Positions 1 through 6,076 of a DNA stretch of 7,958 nucleotides are shown here, piece by piece; positions within the stretch are counted from its first letter, which is position 1; each line of letters begins with the position of its first letter. The notes beneath the pieces are model-generated. The model searched no databases. It was not told the origin of the DNA and was given only the letters and a program-made list of their open reading frames with translations. Where the stretch lies: positions 1-7,958 of the forward strand of contig DEYX01000377.1 of the NCBI GenBank assembly GCA_002365025.1. Reading direction: 5' to 3'. The translations under genes and the position numbers were made by a program. The stretch is from Hungatella sp. UBA3147. GTDB lineage: Bacteria > Bacillota > Clostridia > Lachnospirales > Lachnospiraceae.

Positions 1-37
1 AAATATCATTTAAATTTTATATTTTAATCAGGAATAC

Positions 38-94
38 AAAACAGGACTTAACCAGTCCCCCTCCTCTATTAAGGGGCTGATTAAGTCCTGTTTT
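38..94 (-). terminator. Very stable long hairpin, possible bidirectional terminator
   Basis: The two arms 38-60 and 73-94 are near-perfect inverted repeats (AAAACAGGACTTAA on the left, its complement on the right). Read as minus-strand RNA they form about 22 pairs with one G-U wobble (52/80) and one bulged base (56). The 12-base loop (61-72) reads UUAAUAGAGGAG and so exposes a Shine-Dalgarno-like GAGGAG. The arm ends in four U on either strand, so it could terminate transcription in both directions. It lies downstream of the small gene at 199-342, but the minus-strand promoter at 101-129 should start transcription at its very first base, so it may instead be a 5' hairpin or a short RNA. Confidence 0.65.
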
Positions 95-100
95 AACACC

Positions 101-129
101 ATTATACACATACTTCCAGCAATATTCAA
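101..129 (-). promoter_or_regulatory. Near-consensus sigma-A promoter facing left
   Basis: On the minus strand a -35 box TTGAAT (124-129) is separated by exactly 17 bases from a perfect -10 box TATAAT (101-106), which is also preceded by TG in an extended -10 arrangement (TGTGTATAAT). The predicted start is near position 94, the first base of the long hairpin. What it drives lies at or beyond the left edge of the window. No start codon with a good ribosome site is seen between here and position 1. Confidence 0.6.
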
Positions 130-186
130 AGCGACTTCCCCATACAGAAGTGCTAAGCATCCTGAGCCGGTCTACGGAACGATCAT

Positions 187-199
187 AACTGACTCAGTT
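187..199. repeat. 13-bp palindrome AACTGA-N-TCAGTT
   Basis: A perfect 6+6 palindrome with one central base overlaps the last base of the stop codon of the 47-aa gene. It is too short to be a convincing terminator and is not followed by a T-run. It could be a protein-binding or recombination site, or chance. Confidence 0.3.
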
Positions 200-342
200 C
201 ATGTCCGGATCTCTCCGGCATCCCGTCGTTTTTTCAATAATTCCAAAACCCGCTCCTTAGCTGTTTTTTCGCCAGTAAAAACCCGCTCCACCTTTATGGT
301 CATGTTTTTTTCCTCATAAGTTACCCGATCTGATGAATCCAT
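199..342 (-). CDS. Small conserved-type hypothetical protein, 47 aa, mobile-element-like
   Basis: Small charged protein of unknown function. The start ATG at 342 was chosen because AGGAGGT lies 8 bases upstream. The frame stays open upstream to a TTG at 420 that also has a weak GAGGA in front of it, giving 73 aa, so the longer form cannot be excluded. The visible layout is a short N-terminus (VTYEEKN), one predicted beta strand (MTIKVERVF), then a single amphipathic helix rich in K, R, E and L (residues 26-41, with the run ERVLELLKKRR). There is no signal peptide or membrane segment. From memory, unverified, this strand-helix pattern resembles the very short proteins (TnpW-like and relatives) encoded next to large serine recombinases in Firmicute conjugative or transposable elements. 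No recombinase is present in the window, so it could be a remnant of such an element. A 13-base palindrome (187-199) overlaps its stop codon. Confidence 0.6.
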   Translation of the reverse strand: MDSSDRVTYEEKNMTIKVERVFTGEKTAKERVLELLKKRRDAGEIRT

Positions 343-434
343 TTCATCCACCTCCTGAGAAATCCTATTCAGGCAGGTTTGTACCATATACCGTGCCCCT
401 CCAACATAGGTTAATCTCAAACTATATCCTCAGA

Positions 435-469
435 AATAGAAAAAGGCATGGCAGCTCCCCTGCCATACC
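435..469 (-). terminator. Intrinsic terminator of the dehydratase gene
   Basis: On the minus strand GGTATGGCAG (460-469) pairs with CTGCCATGCC (445-454) over 10 pairs, one of them a G-U wobble, around a 5-base loop. It is followed by TTTTTCTATTT. On the plus strand the wobble becomes a C-A mismatch and there is no comparable T-run after the right arm beyond a C-interrupted one, so the orientation fits termination of the minus-strand gene that ends at 488, 18 bases upstream. Confidence 0.85.
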
Positions 470-487
470 CTTTTTCTCTTCATTTTA

Positions 488-2203
488 TTACTCCATATAT
501 CCGCCCTTCATTGGCGATACTGCACGTTCACTGAATATTTTCAATACTCCCGACTGATATTTTGAAGGTCTTGGCTGCCATTGCTCCCGCCGTTCCTTAA
601 GAATCTTTTCCATCTCATCTTCAGTCTTTCGCTGGCCCCTTACGCCTACGATTGCAAGGATCCGGTTAGGAATATCAATTTGGATCATATCCCCTTCCTC
701 CACCAGTGCAATGGGACCGCCATCCGCTGCTTCCGGAGAAACATGCCCGATGGAAGGACCGGTGGAAGCTCCGGAAAAACGCCCGTCTGTGATCAGGGCA
801 ATGGTGCGTCCAAGCTCTTTGTCTGATGAGATTGCCTCAGAGGTGTAGAACATTTCCGGCATTCCGCTTCCCTTTGGACCTTCATACCGGATGAATACAG
901 CATCTCCAGGTCTTACACGGTGTTTCAGAACCGCATCAATCGCCTCTTCCTCGCTGTCAAAGGGGCGTGCATTTAACACCGCCTCAAACATCTCCTTGGG
1001 ACATGCCGTATGCTTAATGACCGCGCCTTCCGGTGCCAGATTTCCTTTTAAGATGGCAATTGCACCATCTGTTCCGATGGCATCATGAAACGGCCGGATT
1101 ATTTCTTCTTTTTTCACACCGACGTTTGCACAATATTCATCGCATTTATCATAAAAGCCATTTTGTTTCAGTATATCGAGATTTTCACCCAGAGTCTTTC
1201 CTGTCACAGTCATTGCATCCAGGTGGAGCACAGATTTGATCTCTTCCATGATCCTGGGCACTCCGCCTGCATAGTAGAAGTACTGGGCCGGCCATTTTCC
1301 GGCTGGCCGGATATCAAGAAGATAATGGGCGCCTCTGTGCAGCCGGTCAAACATCTCAGAATCTATTTCCAAACCAAATTCATGGGCAATCGCCGGCAGA
1401 TGGATCAGAGAATTGGTTGATCCGGATATGGCCGCATGTACCATGATCGCATTTTCGAAAGATTCCATAGTAACAATATCTCTTGGTTTTATTCCCTTTT
1501 TTGCAAGCTCTATGATCTGATGTCCGGCTCTTTCAGCCATATCCTTTAAATCCGGGCAGGTTGCCGGCATAAGAGCGGATCCCGGAAGCATAAGGCCAAG
1601 GGCCTCTCCCATGACCTGCATGGTTGATGCCGTTCCCATAAAAGAACAGGCTCCGCAGGATGGACAGGCATGCTGCTTATAATATTCCAGCTTTTCCGGC
1701 TCCAGTTCCCCTCTCTGGCACATGGCGCTGTACTTACCGATCTGTTCCAGGGTAAGAAGATCCGGGCCGGCATCCATAACACCGCCGGTAACCAGAATGG
1801 AAGGCATATTCACCCGGCCGATTGCCATTAGATGAGCAGGCACTCCCTTATCACAGCTTGAAATATATACTCCGCCGTCAAATGGAGTTGCACCGGCATG
1901 AATTTCAATCATATTGCAGATCGTATCACGGGAGACCAGAGAATAGTTAATGCCGTCGTGTCCCTGAGCCATTCCATCACAGATATCCGTTGTAAAATAT
2001 CTGGCAGCCTTTCCTCCTTTATCTCTTACCCCATCCACTGTCTTATTTACCAGTTCCATCAGATGAGCACTTCCCGGATGGCTGTCTCCGAAGGTGCTCT
2101 CCACCATGATCTGCATTTTAGAAAGATCCTCTACCTTCCAGCCCATACCCATCCGAAGCGGGTCCATTTCCGGAGCTAGTTTCCTTATATCCTGACTAAC
2201 CAT
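488..2203 (-). CDS. IlvD/Edd-family dehydratase (dihydroxy-acid or sugar-acid dehydratase)
   Basis: Iron-sulfur dehydratase of 571 aa, the normal length for the family, expected to remove water from a 2,3-dihydroxy acid or sugar acid in the cytoplasm to give a 2-keto acid. Family motifs are clear: DICDGMAQGHDG (73-84, with a Mg-binding Asp), SSCDK (115-119; Cys117 a cluster ligand, K119 the site carbamylated in relatives), ACPSCGACSFMG (179-190; Cys183/Cys186), ISGSTN (259-264), RYEGPKGSGMPEM (439-451) and DGRFSGASTGPSIGHVSPEA (473-492; the Ser in FSG is the expected base). Where [2Fe-2S] enzymes have PCNxH, this one has HPGSAH (42-47), as in the E. coli IlvD type whose [4Fe-4S] cluster is oxygen-labile. 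The start ATG has AAAGGGG 7 bases upstream. It is the only catabolic gene beside a divergent GntR regulator and no other ilv gene is present, so a sugar-acid substrate is at least as likely as branched-chain amino acid synthesis. Substrate unresolved. Confidence 0.9.
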   Translation of the reverse strand: MVSQDIRKLAPEMDPLRMGMGWKVEDLSKMQIMVESTFGDSHPGSAHLMELVNKTVDGVRDKGGKAARYFTTDICDGMAQGHDGINYSLVSRDTICNMIEIHAGATPFDGGVYISSCDKGVPAHLMAIGRVNMPSILVTGGVMDAGPDLLTLEQIGKYSAMCQRGELEPEKLEYYKQHACPSCGACSFMGTASTMQVMGEALGLMLPGSALMPATCPDLKDMAERAGHQIIELAKKGIKPRDIVTMESFENAIMVHAAISGSTNSLIHLPAIAHEFGLEIDSEMFDRLHRGAHYLLDIRPAGKWPAQYFYYAGGVPRIMEEIKSVLHLDAMTVTGKTLGENLDILKQNGFYDKCDEYCANVGVKKEEIIRPFHDAIGTDGAIAILKGNLAPEGAVIKHTACPKEMFEAVLNARPFDSEEEAIDAVLKHRVRPGDAVFIRYEGPKGSGMPEMFYTSEAISSDKELGRTIALITDGRFSGASTGPSIGHVSPEAADGGPIALVEEGDMIQIDIPNRILAIVGVRGQRKTEDEMEKILKERREQWQPRPSKYQSGVLKIFSERAVSPMKGGYME

Positions 2204-2257
2204 AATAATGCCCCTTTCCTGTTTATCTTTAATATTTCATTTTATATTTATATCTTG

Positions 2258-2286
2258 ATTATAATAATTCATCATATGATTGTCAA
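2258..2286 (-). promoter_or_regulatory. Perfect-consensus promoter of the dehydratase with palindromic spacer
   Basis: On the minus strand TTGACA (2281-2286), a spacer of exactly 17 bases and TATAAT (2258-2263) match the sigma-A consensus at every position. The predicted start is near 2251, giving a leader of about 48 bases before the ATG at 2203. The palindrome ATCATATGAT (2271-2280) fills most of the spacer next to the -35 box, exactly where a repressor would block polymerase. FCD-type GntR proteins commonly bind short AT-rich dyads with a central TAT-type core, so the divergent regulator is the obvious candidate; this is inference. Confidence 0.8.
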
Positions 2287-2336
2287 CTATTCTTCATAAT
2301 TCATTTCACTATTTCATGCATTTTCCTAATATTTTC

Positions 2337-2354
2337 ATACATACTATCATGTAT
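2337..2354. promoter_or_regulatory. Inverted repeat ATACAT-N6-ATGTAT, possible operator
   Basis: Two perfect 6-base half sites (2337-2342 and 2349-2354) lie in the middle of the divergent control region between the two promoters. In DNA this AT-rich a chance dyad is quite possible. It is listed as a candidate secondary regulator site. Confidence 0.3.
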
Positions 2355-2404
2355 TATCTATTTCTTCTATATATTCATCAGACCAATTCCCCATATACTT
2401 ATGA

Positions 2405-2461
2405 CTTATCTGATTCATTTGTACTTGAAGGAATCAGAAATTACATTTATAATCAGATAAG
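2405..2461. promoter_or_regulatory. 11-bp perfect inverted repeat bracketing the GntR promoter
   Basis: CTTATCTGATT (2405-2415) is repeated as its exact complement AATCAGATAAG (2451-2461), 46 bases apart centre to centre. The right arm begins inside the -10 box of the regulator promoter and covers the predicted start; the left arm lies just upstream of the -35 box. This fits two half-operators for an autoregulator that loops or spans the promoter. A second shorter pair, TGATTC (2411-2416) and GAATCA (2431-2436), brackets the -35 box. Confidence 0.45.
2425..2453 (+). promoter_or_regulatory. Promoter of the GntR regulator gene
   Basis: A -35 box TTGAAG (2425-2430), a 17-base spacer and a perfect -10 box TATAAT (2448-2453) lie upstream of the regulator. 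The predicted start is near 2460, leaving a leader of about 30 bases that contains the ribosome site GAAAGGA (2476-2482), 7 bases before the ATG at 2490. Confidence 0.75.
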
Positions 2462-2489
2462 ACTATTGTTCACCTGAAAGGAATTTGCC

Positions 2490-3197
2490 ATGGCACCATC
2501 ACATAAATCTCTTGCCGATACAACAGCGGAAGGAATCATCAAATATATCATTGATAATAAATTAAAAGAAGGTGCACAGCTCCCCAACGAAACCACCCTT
2601 TCCTCTCTTATGGGAGTTGGGCGCAGCACTTTGCGGGAAGCCATACGGGCTCTTGTTTCACGCAATATTCTGACAGTTCAGCAAGGGTCCGGAATCTACG
2701 TCTGCCACAATACAGGTGTGGCTGATGATCCACTTGGATTCACCTTTATAGAAAATAAGGAAAAGCTGGTGACTGATCTTTTAGAATTCCGCATGATGAT
2801 CGAGCCAAGGGTCGCCGCTATGGCTGCCTCAAAGGCCACACCGGAGCAGGCCGGGGAGCTTCTCCGCCTGGCGGAACGAGTGGCGGAATGTTACGAATTA
2901 GGAAAATCCCACTCAGAAGCCGATGCCATTTTCCATGCTAAGATTGCAGAGATCAGCGGAAATGTCATCGTACCGCAGCTTGAGCCTCTTATTATGCATG
3001 CCATTGATATGCTTATTGACATTACCCATTCCGAGTTAAAAGAAGAAACCATAAGAACACATATGGCAATTGTAAATGCCATACAAAAAAACGATGCCAT
3101 TGCCGCACAGGATGCCATGACTCTTCATCTCATTTACAACCGGGACCGTTTGCGCAAGGCTCATGAAGAAAAATCCTCCAGTAATTTCAACCAATAA
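2490..3197 (+). CDS. GntR-family transcriptional regulator, FadR subfamily (FCD domain)
   Basis: DNA-binding regulator of 235 aa, a typical length for the FadR group. Residues 7-72 are the winged helix: LPNETTLSSLMGVGRSTLRE (31-50) carries the recognition helix, and the wing ends at QQGSGIYV. Residues 94-222 form the all-helical FCD ligand domain. The conserved metal/ligand residues are visible: Asp145 and His149 (SEADAIFH), His191 (IRTHMAIVNAI) and His213 (TLHLIYNRDR). FCD proteins usually sense a carboxylic acid, often a sugar acid, in a site next to this metal. It is divergent from the IlvD/Edd-type dehydratase, and inverted repeats sit in both promoters, so it probably represses the dehydratase and itself and is released by the substrate. 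The final ten residues are an untypical polar tail. The ligand is not known. Start ATG chosen from the ribosome site and the position of the first helix. Confidence 0.92.
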   Translation: MAPSHKSLADTTAEGIIKYIIDNKLKEGAQLPNETTLSSLMGVGRSTLREAIRALVSRNILTVQQGSGIYVCHNTGVADDPLGFTFIENKEKLVTDLLEFRMMIEPRVAAMAASKATPEQAGELLRLAERVAECYELGKSHSEADAIFHAKIAEISGNVIVPQLEPLIMHAIDMLIDITHSELKEETIRTHMAIVNAIQKNDAIAAQDAMTLHLIYNRDRLRKAHEEKSSSNFNQ

Positions 3198-3236
3198 AAA
3201 TGGCATTCCAAAGTTCTTTTCCCCTTCGGAATGCCA
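3193..3236 (-). terminator. Terminator between the convergent GntR and CcdA-thioredoxin genes
   Basis: TGGCATTCC (3201-3209) and GGAATGCCA (3228-3236) form a perfect 9-pair stem, with AAG/CTT able to extend it across a bulge. On the minus strand it is followed by TTTTTATT, so it mainly ends the minus-strand gene whose stop is at 3267. The plus-strand regulator stops at 3197 just before the stem but has only a weak T-run after it, so termination in that direction is less sure. Confidence 0.8.
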
Positions 3237-3266
3237 TAATTGCTCTGTTTTAACGATATCGGCAGA

Positions 3267-4598
3267 TTATTTCCGCTGCCCCTTCATGGTCTGTTCTATA
3301 ATACTGCGCATTGTATCTTCCGAAAGCTGACCGCTTGCATAACCGAATACATTGCCATCCTTATCAATCATAAATGTGGTCGGATAAGAGAATACTCCAT
3401 AAGCCTCAAACAGTTCCGCATTCGTGTCCATCAAAACCGGATAGGTGTATCCGTTTTCATTCAGGAATTGTTTAATTCCCTCTTCGTCTTTTTCACTTCC
3501 ATAATTAGGTGCTGCCACACCAAGAATGATCAGTGCATTATCCCCTTCTGTATCGGCGGTTTCATATATTTTCTGGATGTCCGGCATCTCCGCCCTGCAT
3601 GGGGGACACCAGGTTGCCCAGAAGTTTAAAAAGATCGTCTTTCCTTTATAATCAGAAAGAGAATGGGTATTGCCGTACTGATCGGTTAAAGTAAAATCGA
3701 CGGCTGGAAGAGGCTGATTGGCTTCATCTGACTCACCAGTATTCCCTGATTCCGATACAGATTCTTCTTCTGATGCAGATTCTTCTTCTGATGCAGATTC
3801 TTCTTCCGGTGCTTCTGCAGTCGTTTCTGTCTGCGGCGTCTCTCCTGATTCTGTGACCGTAGGTGACGGAATGGATGAAAGGTATCCGGTCACCGCATTC
3901 ATCTTTCCGGTGAACATTAAAATTCCCATAAATACCATGAGAACTCCTCCGACTTTTACCGCATTCTTTGCAATATTGCCGTGAGTCTTAAAAAATTCAA
4001 GCACTGTGGTGGTAAAGAATCCCACTGCCAGAAACGGCAGAACAAATCCCAGGGTATATACTCCGATCAGGACAAAGCCCATTGCCTTTGTGGAGGCTGA
4101 GGCAGCCATAAGCAGGACACTGGCAAGGGCCGGTCCCACACAAGGCGTCCAGGCAAAGCTGAAAGTGAAGCCCATGATTAGCGCAGTTAAGGGAGACATG
4201 GCCAGGGTATTAAGGGAAAATGGCAGTCTGCGTTCCCTTCCCAATACAGATGAGGTCCCAAAAACTCCCAGCTGGTATAAACCGAATAAAACTACCAGGA
4301 TACCTCCCACTCTTGCAAAAAGAAGCTGGTTTGATTTAAAAAAGCTTCCAAGAGCTGAGAATCCCAGCCCCAGCAGGAAGAATGCGAAGCTGACCCCGAT
4401 AACAAAGCAGACAGTGTGAAGCATAACCTTGCTGCGTTTATAATAAATCCGCCCGTCCTCCCCGCGGACTCCCGTCCCTCCCGACAGATACCCTATGTAA
4501 AGCGGGATGAGTGGCAGCACACAGGGAGAAAAGAAACTGATAATCCCCTGAAGAAACACGGTCATAACTGGAATACTTACGTCGATAGAAAAGCCCAA
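3267..4598 (-). CDS. CcdA-type membrane thiol transporter fused to extracytoplasmic TlpA/ResA-like thioredoxin
   Basis: A 443-aa membrane protein expected to carry electrons from cytoplasmic thioredoxin across the membrane to an outside thiol reductase. Residues 1-240 are a CcdA/DsbD transmembrane domain with six membrane segments (about 11-38, 58-86, 92-113, 136-166, 172-197, 214-239). The two redox cysteines lie in FSPCVLP (Cys26) and TPCVGP (Cys153). Residues 245-296 are a low-complexity linker of Thr, Ser and Glu. Residues 297-440 are a thioredoxin fold with the active site WCPPC (330-334) and the cis-proline loop SYPTT (404-408), of the TlpA/ResA type. CcdA and TlpA are usually separate genes, or joined as in DsbD with a further N-terminal domain; this is a shorter two-part fusion. 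The start is TTG at 4598, chosen because AGGAGGT lies 7 bases upstream. No cytochrome c genes are near, so the substrate may be other surface or peroxide-stress thiol proteins. Confidence 0.9.
   Translation of the reverse strand: MGFSIDVSIPVMTVFLQGIISFFSPCVLPLIPLYIGYLSGGTGVRGEDGRIYYKRSKVMLHTVCFVIGVSFAFFLLGLGFSALGSFFKSNQLLFARVGGILVVLFGLYQLGVFGTSSVLGRERRLPFSLNTLAMSPLTALIMGFTFSFAWTPCVGPALASVLLMAASASTKAMGFVLIGVYTLGFVLPFLAVGFFTTTVLEFFKTHGNIAKNAVKVGGVLMVFMGILMFTGKMNAVTGYLSSIPSPTVTESGETPQTETTAEAPEEESASEEESASEEESVSESGNTGESDEANQPLPAVDFTLTDQYGNTHSLSDYKGKTIFLNFWATWCPPCRAEMPDIQKIYETADTEGDNALIILGVAAPNYGSEKDEEGIKQFLNENGYTYPVLMDTNAELFEAYGVFSYPTTFMIDKDGNVFGYASGQLSEDTMRSIIEQTMKGQRK
3741..3812. repeat. 18-bp tandem repeat encoding the acidic Ser/Glu linker
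   Basis: Two exact copies of an 18-base unit (3759-3776 and 3777-3794) are flanked by degenerate copies (about 3741-3758 and 3795-3812). The unit is a multiple of three, so it adds six residues at a time (E-E-E-S-A-S type) to the linker between the membrane and thioredoxin domains. Slippage here would change linker length without breaking the frame. Confidence 0.8.
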
Positions 4599-4696
4599 AT
4601 ACTGTACCTCCTTTTTGATTGTGCCATATGTTACTGATTTCCGGCGTTTTTAGTTGTGATTCTGTATTATTTTCAGTTACAGTTTGCGTGTAAATA

Positions 4697-4725
4697 AATA
4701 TACCATTTCTAAGAAAAAGTGTCAA
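4697..4725 (-). promoter_or_regulatory. Promoter of the CcdA-thioredoxin gene, palindrome in the spacer
   Basis: On the minus strand TTGACA (4720-4725), 17 bases, then TATATT (4697-4702). The predicted start is near 4690, leaving a leader of about 90 bases before the TTG start. An 11-base palindrome, TTTCT-N-AGAAA (4706-4716), fills the middle of the spacer and could be a repressor site. The -35 box lies about 40 bases beyond the stop of the truncated feoB. Confidence 0.75.
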
Positions 4726-4766
4726 GTTAAACATGGAAGAATCAAAAAAAGCATAGATTTCCTTTG

Positions 4767-6074
4767 TCACATGGTAAGCGCCTGCTTTCCGCAGGCAGAA
4801 CATTTTTTAAAACATCTGTCTAAATTAAAAGCCACTCTGGGAAGGTATCCAAAATCCTCCAGAAGAGTAAACAATGGGAAAAATATTGCCATAGGAGGCA
4901 GCATAACCGCTACTACCCAGGCCAGAACCCGGTAAACTCCATGAAACAGCAGTTCAGTGATAATCACAGGCACACCGGCAGCGTCAGCCAGCCCGATCAA
5001 CCACGCTTCTATCTTAAACAGCGCGGTGCTTATTAACTCTGACGGATAATTGGCTCCTGTTATGGTAATCCAGAAGATTCCAAGTAAAACCAGGAACATA
5101 ATGGGAAAGCCCGTAGCCTTACTGGTAAAAATCCAATCCAGCTTCCGGTCTTTCCGGTTATAGGTCTGATTTTCATATTCCACGATATCCATGCATAAAT
5201 TTTCTGCCTTATTTATGAAAACAGTAGCCATGTCGTCGCTTACCTGCTCCTGGCTGATCCCGGCAGCCTTCCATTCTTCCCAGATTTCGGCAAGACAGGA
5301 AGCCACTTCTTCGGAATCGGCCACTGGCTTACGGTATTTTCTTACGGCTTCCATCAGATTCTCATTGGCATCCAACAGTCTGGCACAAAGCCATCGGGCC
5401 TCTGCCTTTCCCTTGGCCAATTGTTCCACTGCGGGCAGGAGCCTGGCAATTGCATCTTCAATATATTGGGGATATTGGATGAGAGCAGGCTTTTCCTCTA
5501 CCTCCTCTTTTTGTTCCAGGCAGCGTTTTAAACCGGTGTAGATCTGATCAAGTCCCTTATTGCTCCTGGCTGCAGTTCCGGCAACCGGGACCCCCAGGCG
5601 CTGTTCCAAGATATCAAGGTTTAAGAAAATTTTCTTCTTTTTAGCCTCATCCATAAGGTTCACACATACCACCACATTGGTCGTGGCCTCCATGATCTGC
5701 AGCACCAGGTTTAAGTTTCTTTCCAGGCATGTGGCATCACAGACTACGACTACTGCATCGGGGTTTTCAAAGCAAATAAAATCTCTGGCAACTTCTTCTT
5801 CCGTGGAATGGGCCATCAGGGAATAGCAGCCGGGAATATCCACCATAACATATCCCTGCTGGCCATCCGAGCACCAGCCCTGGGCATTGGCAACGGTTTT
5901 TCCCGGCCAATTTCCTGTGTGCTGATTCATCCCAGTAAGCTGATTAAATACCGTACTCTTACCTACATTGGGATTTCCGGCCAGTGCAATGACCTTATCC
6001 TCTTCCTTCCGTTTCTTAATTTCCAGACCGCAGTCCACAGACTTTATTCCCATCGATTCCCTGCTTAATCCCAT
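4767..6074 (-). pseudogene. feoB: Ferrous iron transporter FeoB, truncated at the 3' end
   Basis: FeoB imports Fe2+ through a polytopic permease controlled by an N-terminal G-protein domain. Here 435 codons remain; the family usually has roughly 650-800. The G domain is intact: GNPNVGKST (33-41, G1), Thr60 (G2), DIPG (79-82, G3), NLMD (139-142, G4) and TAARS (167-171, G5). It is followed by the helical regulatory part (about 195-300) and then the first membrane segments (about 322-342 and 374-407). The sequence follows the family through FGYLPRVAFNLDRCFKKC and CGKQALTM, then meets TGA exactly where CMGFGCN should follow. The DNA beyond the stop does not encode the missing part in any frame I could read. 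Most of the permease is absent, so transport is probably lost, though the G domain could still be made. The start ATG lies 2 bases after the feoA stop with GGAGGA 7 bases upstream inside feoA, so the two genes are translationally linked. Confidence 0.85.
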
Positions 6075-6076
6075 AC

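Noticed and set aside
17..160. 47-codon minus-strand open frame running through the promoter and hairpin
   Set aside because: No ribosome site before its ATG, composition unlike its neighbours, and it overlaps a strong promoter and hairpin that explain the sequence better.
343..420. N-terminal extension of the 47-aa gene to TTG at 420
   Set aside because: The ATG at 342 has a much better ribosome site; the extension is mentioned as an alternative only.
1085..1420. 111-codon plus-strand frame inside the dehydratase gene
   Set aside because: Antisense shadow of a well-conserved coding region, with no ribosome site or recognisable product.
4006..4419. 137-codon plus-strand frame opposite the CcdA domain
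   Set aside because: Antisense shadow; the minus strand carries a clear six-segment membrane domain with both redox cysteines.
4720..4769. Read-through or recoding of the feoB TGA as Cys or selenocysteine
   Set aside because: The codons after TGA do not continue the FeoB sequence and soon reach another stop, so recoding would not restore the protein.
4438..4803. 121-codon minus-strand frame between feoB and the CcdA-thioredoxin gene
   Set aside because: It overlaps the 3' end of feoB and the 5' end of the next gene in another frame, includes the promoter, and has no recognisable domain.
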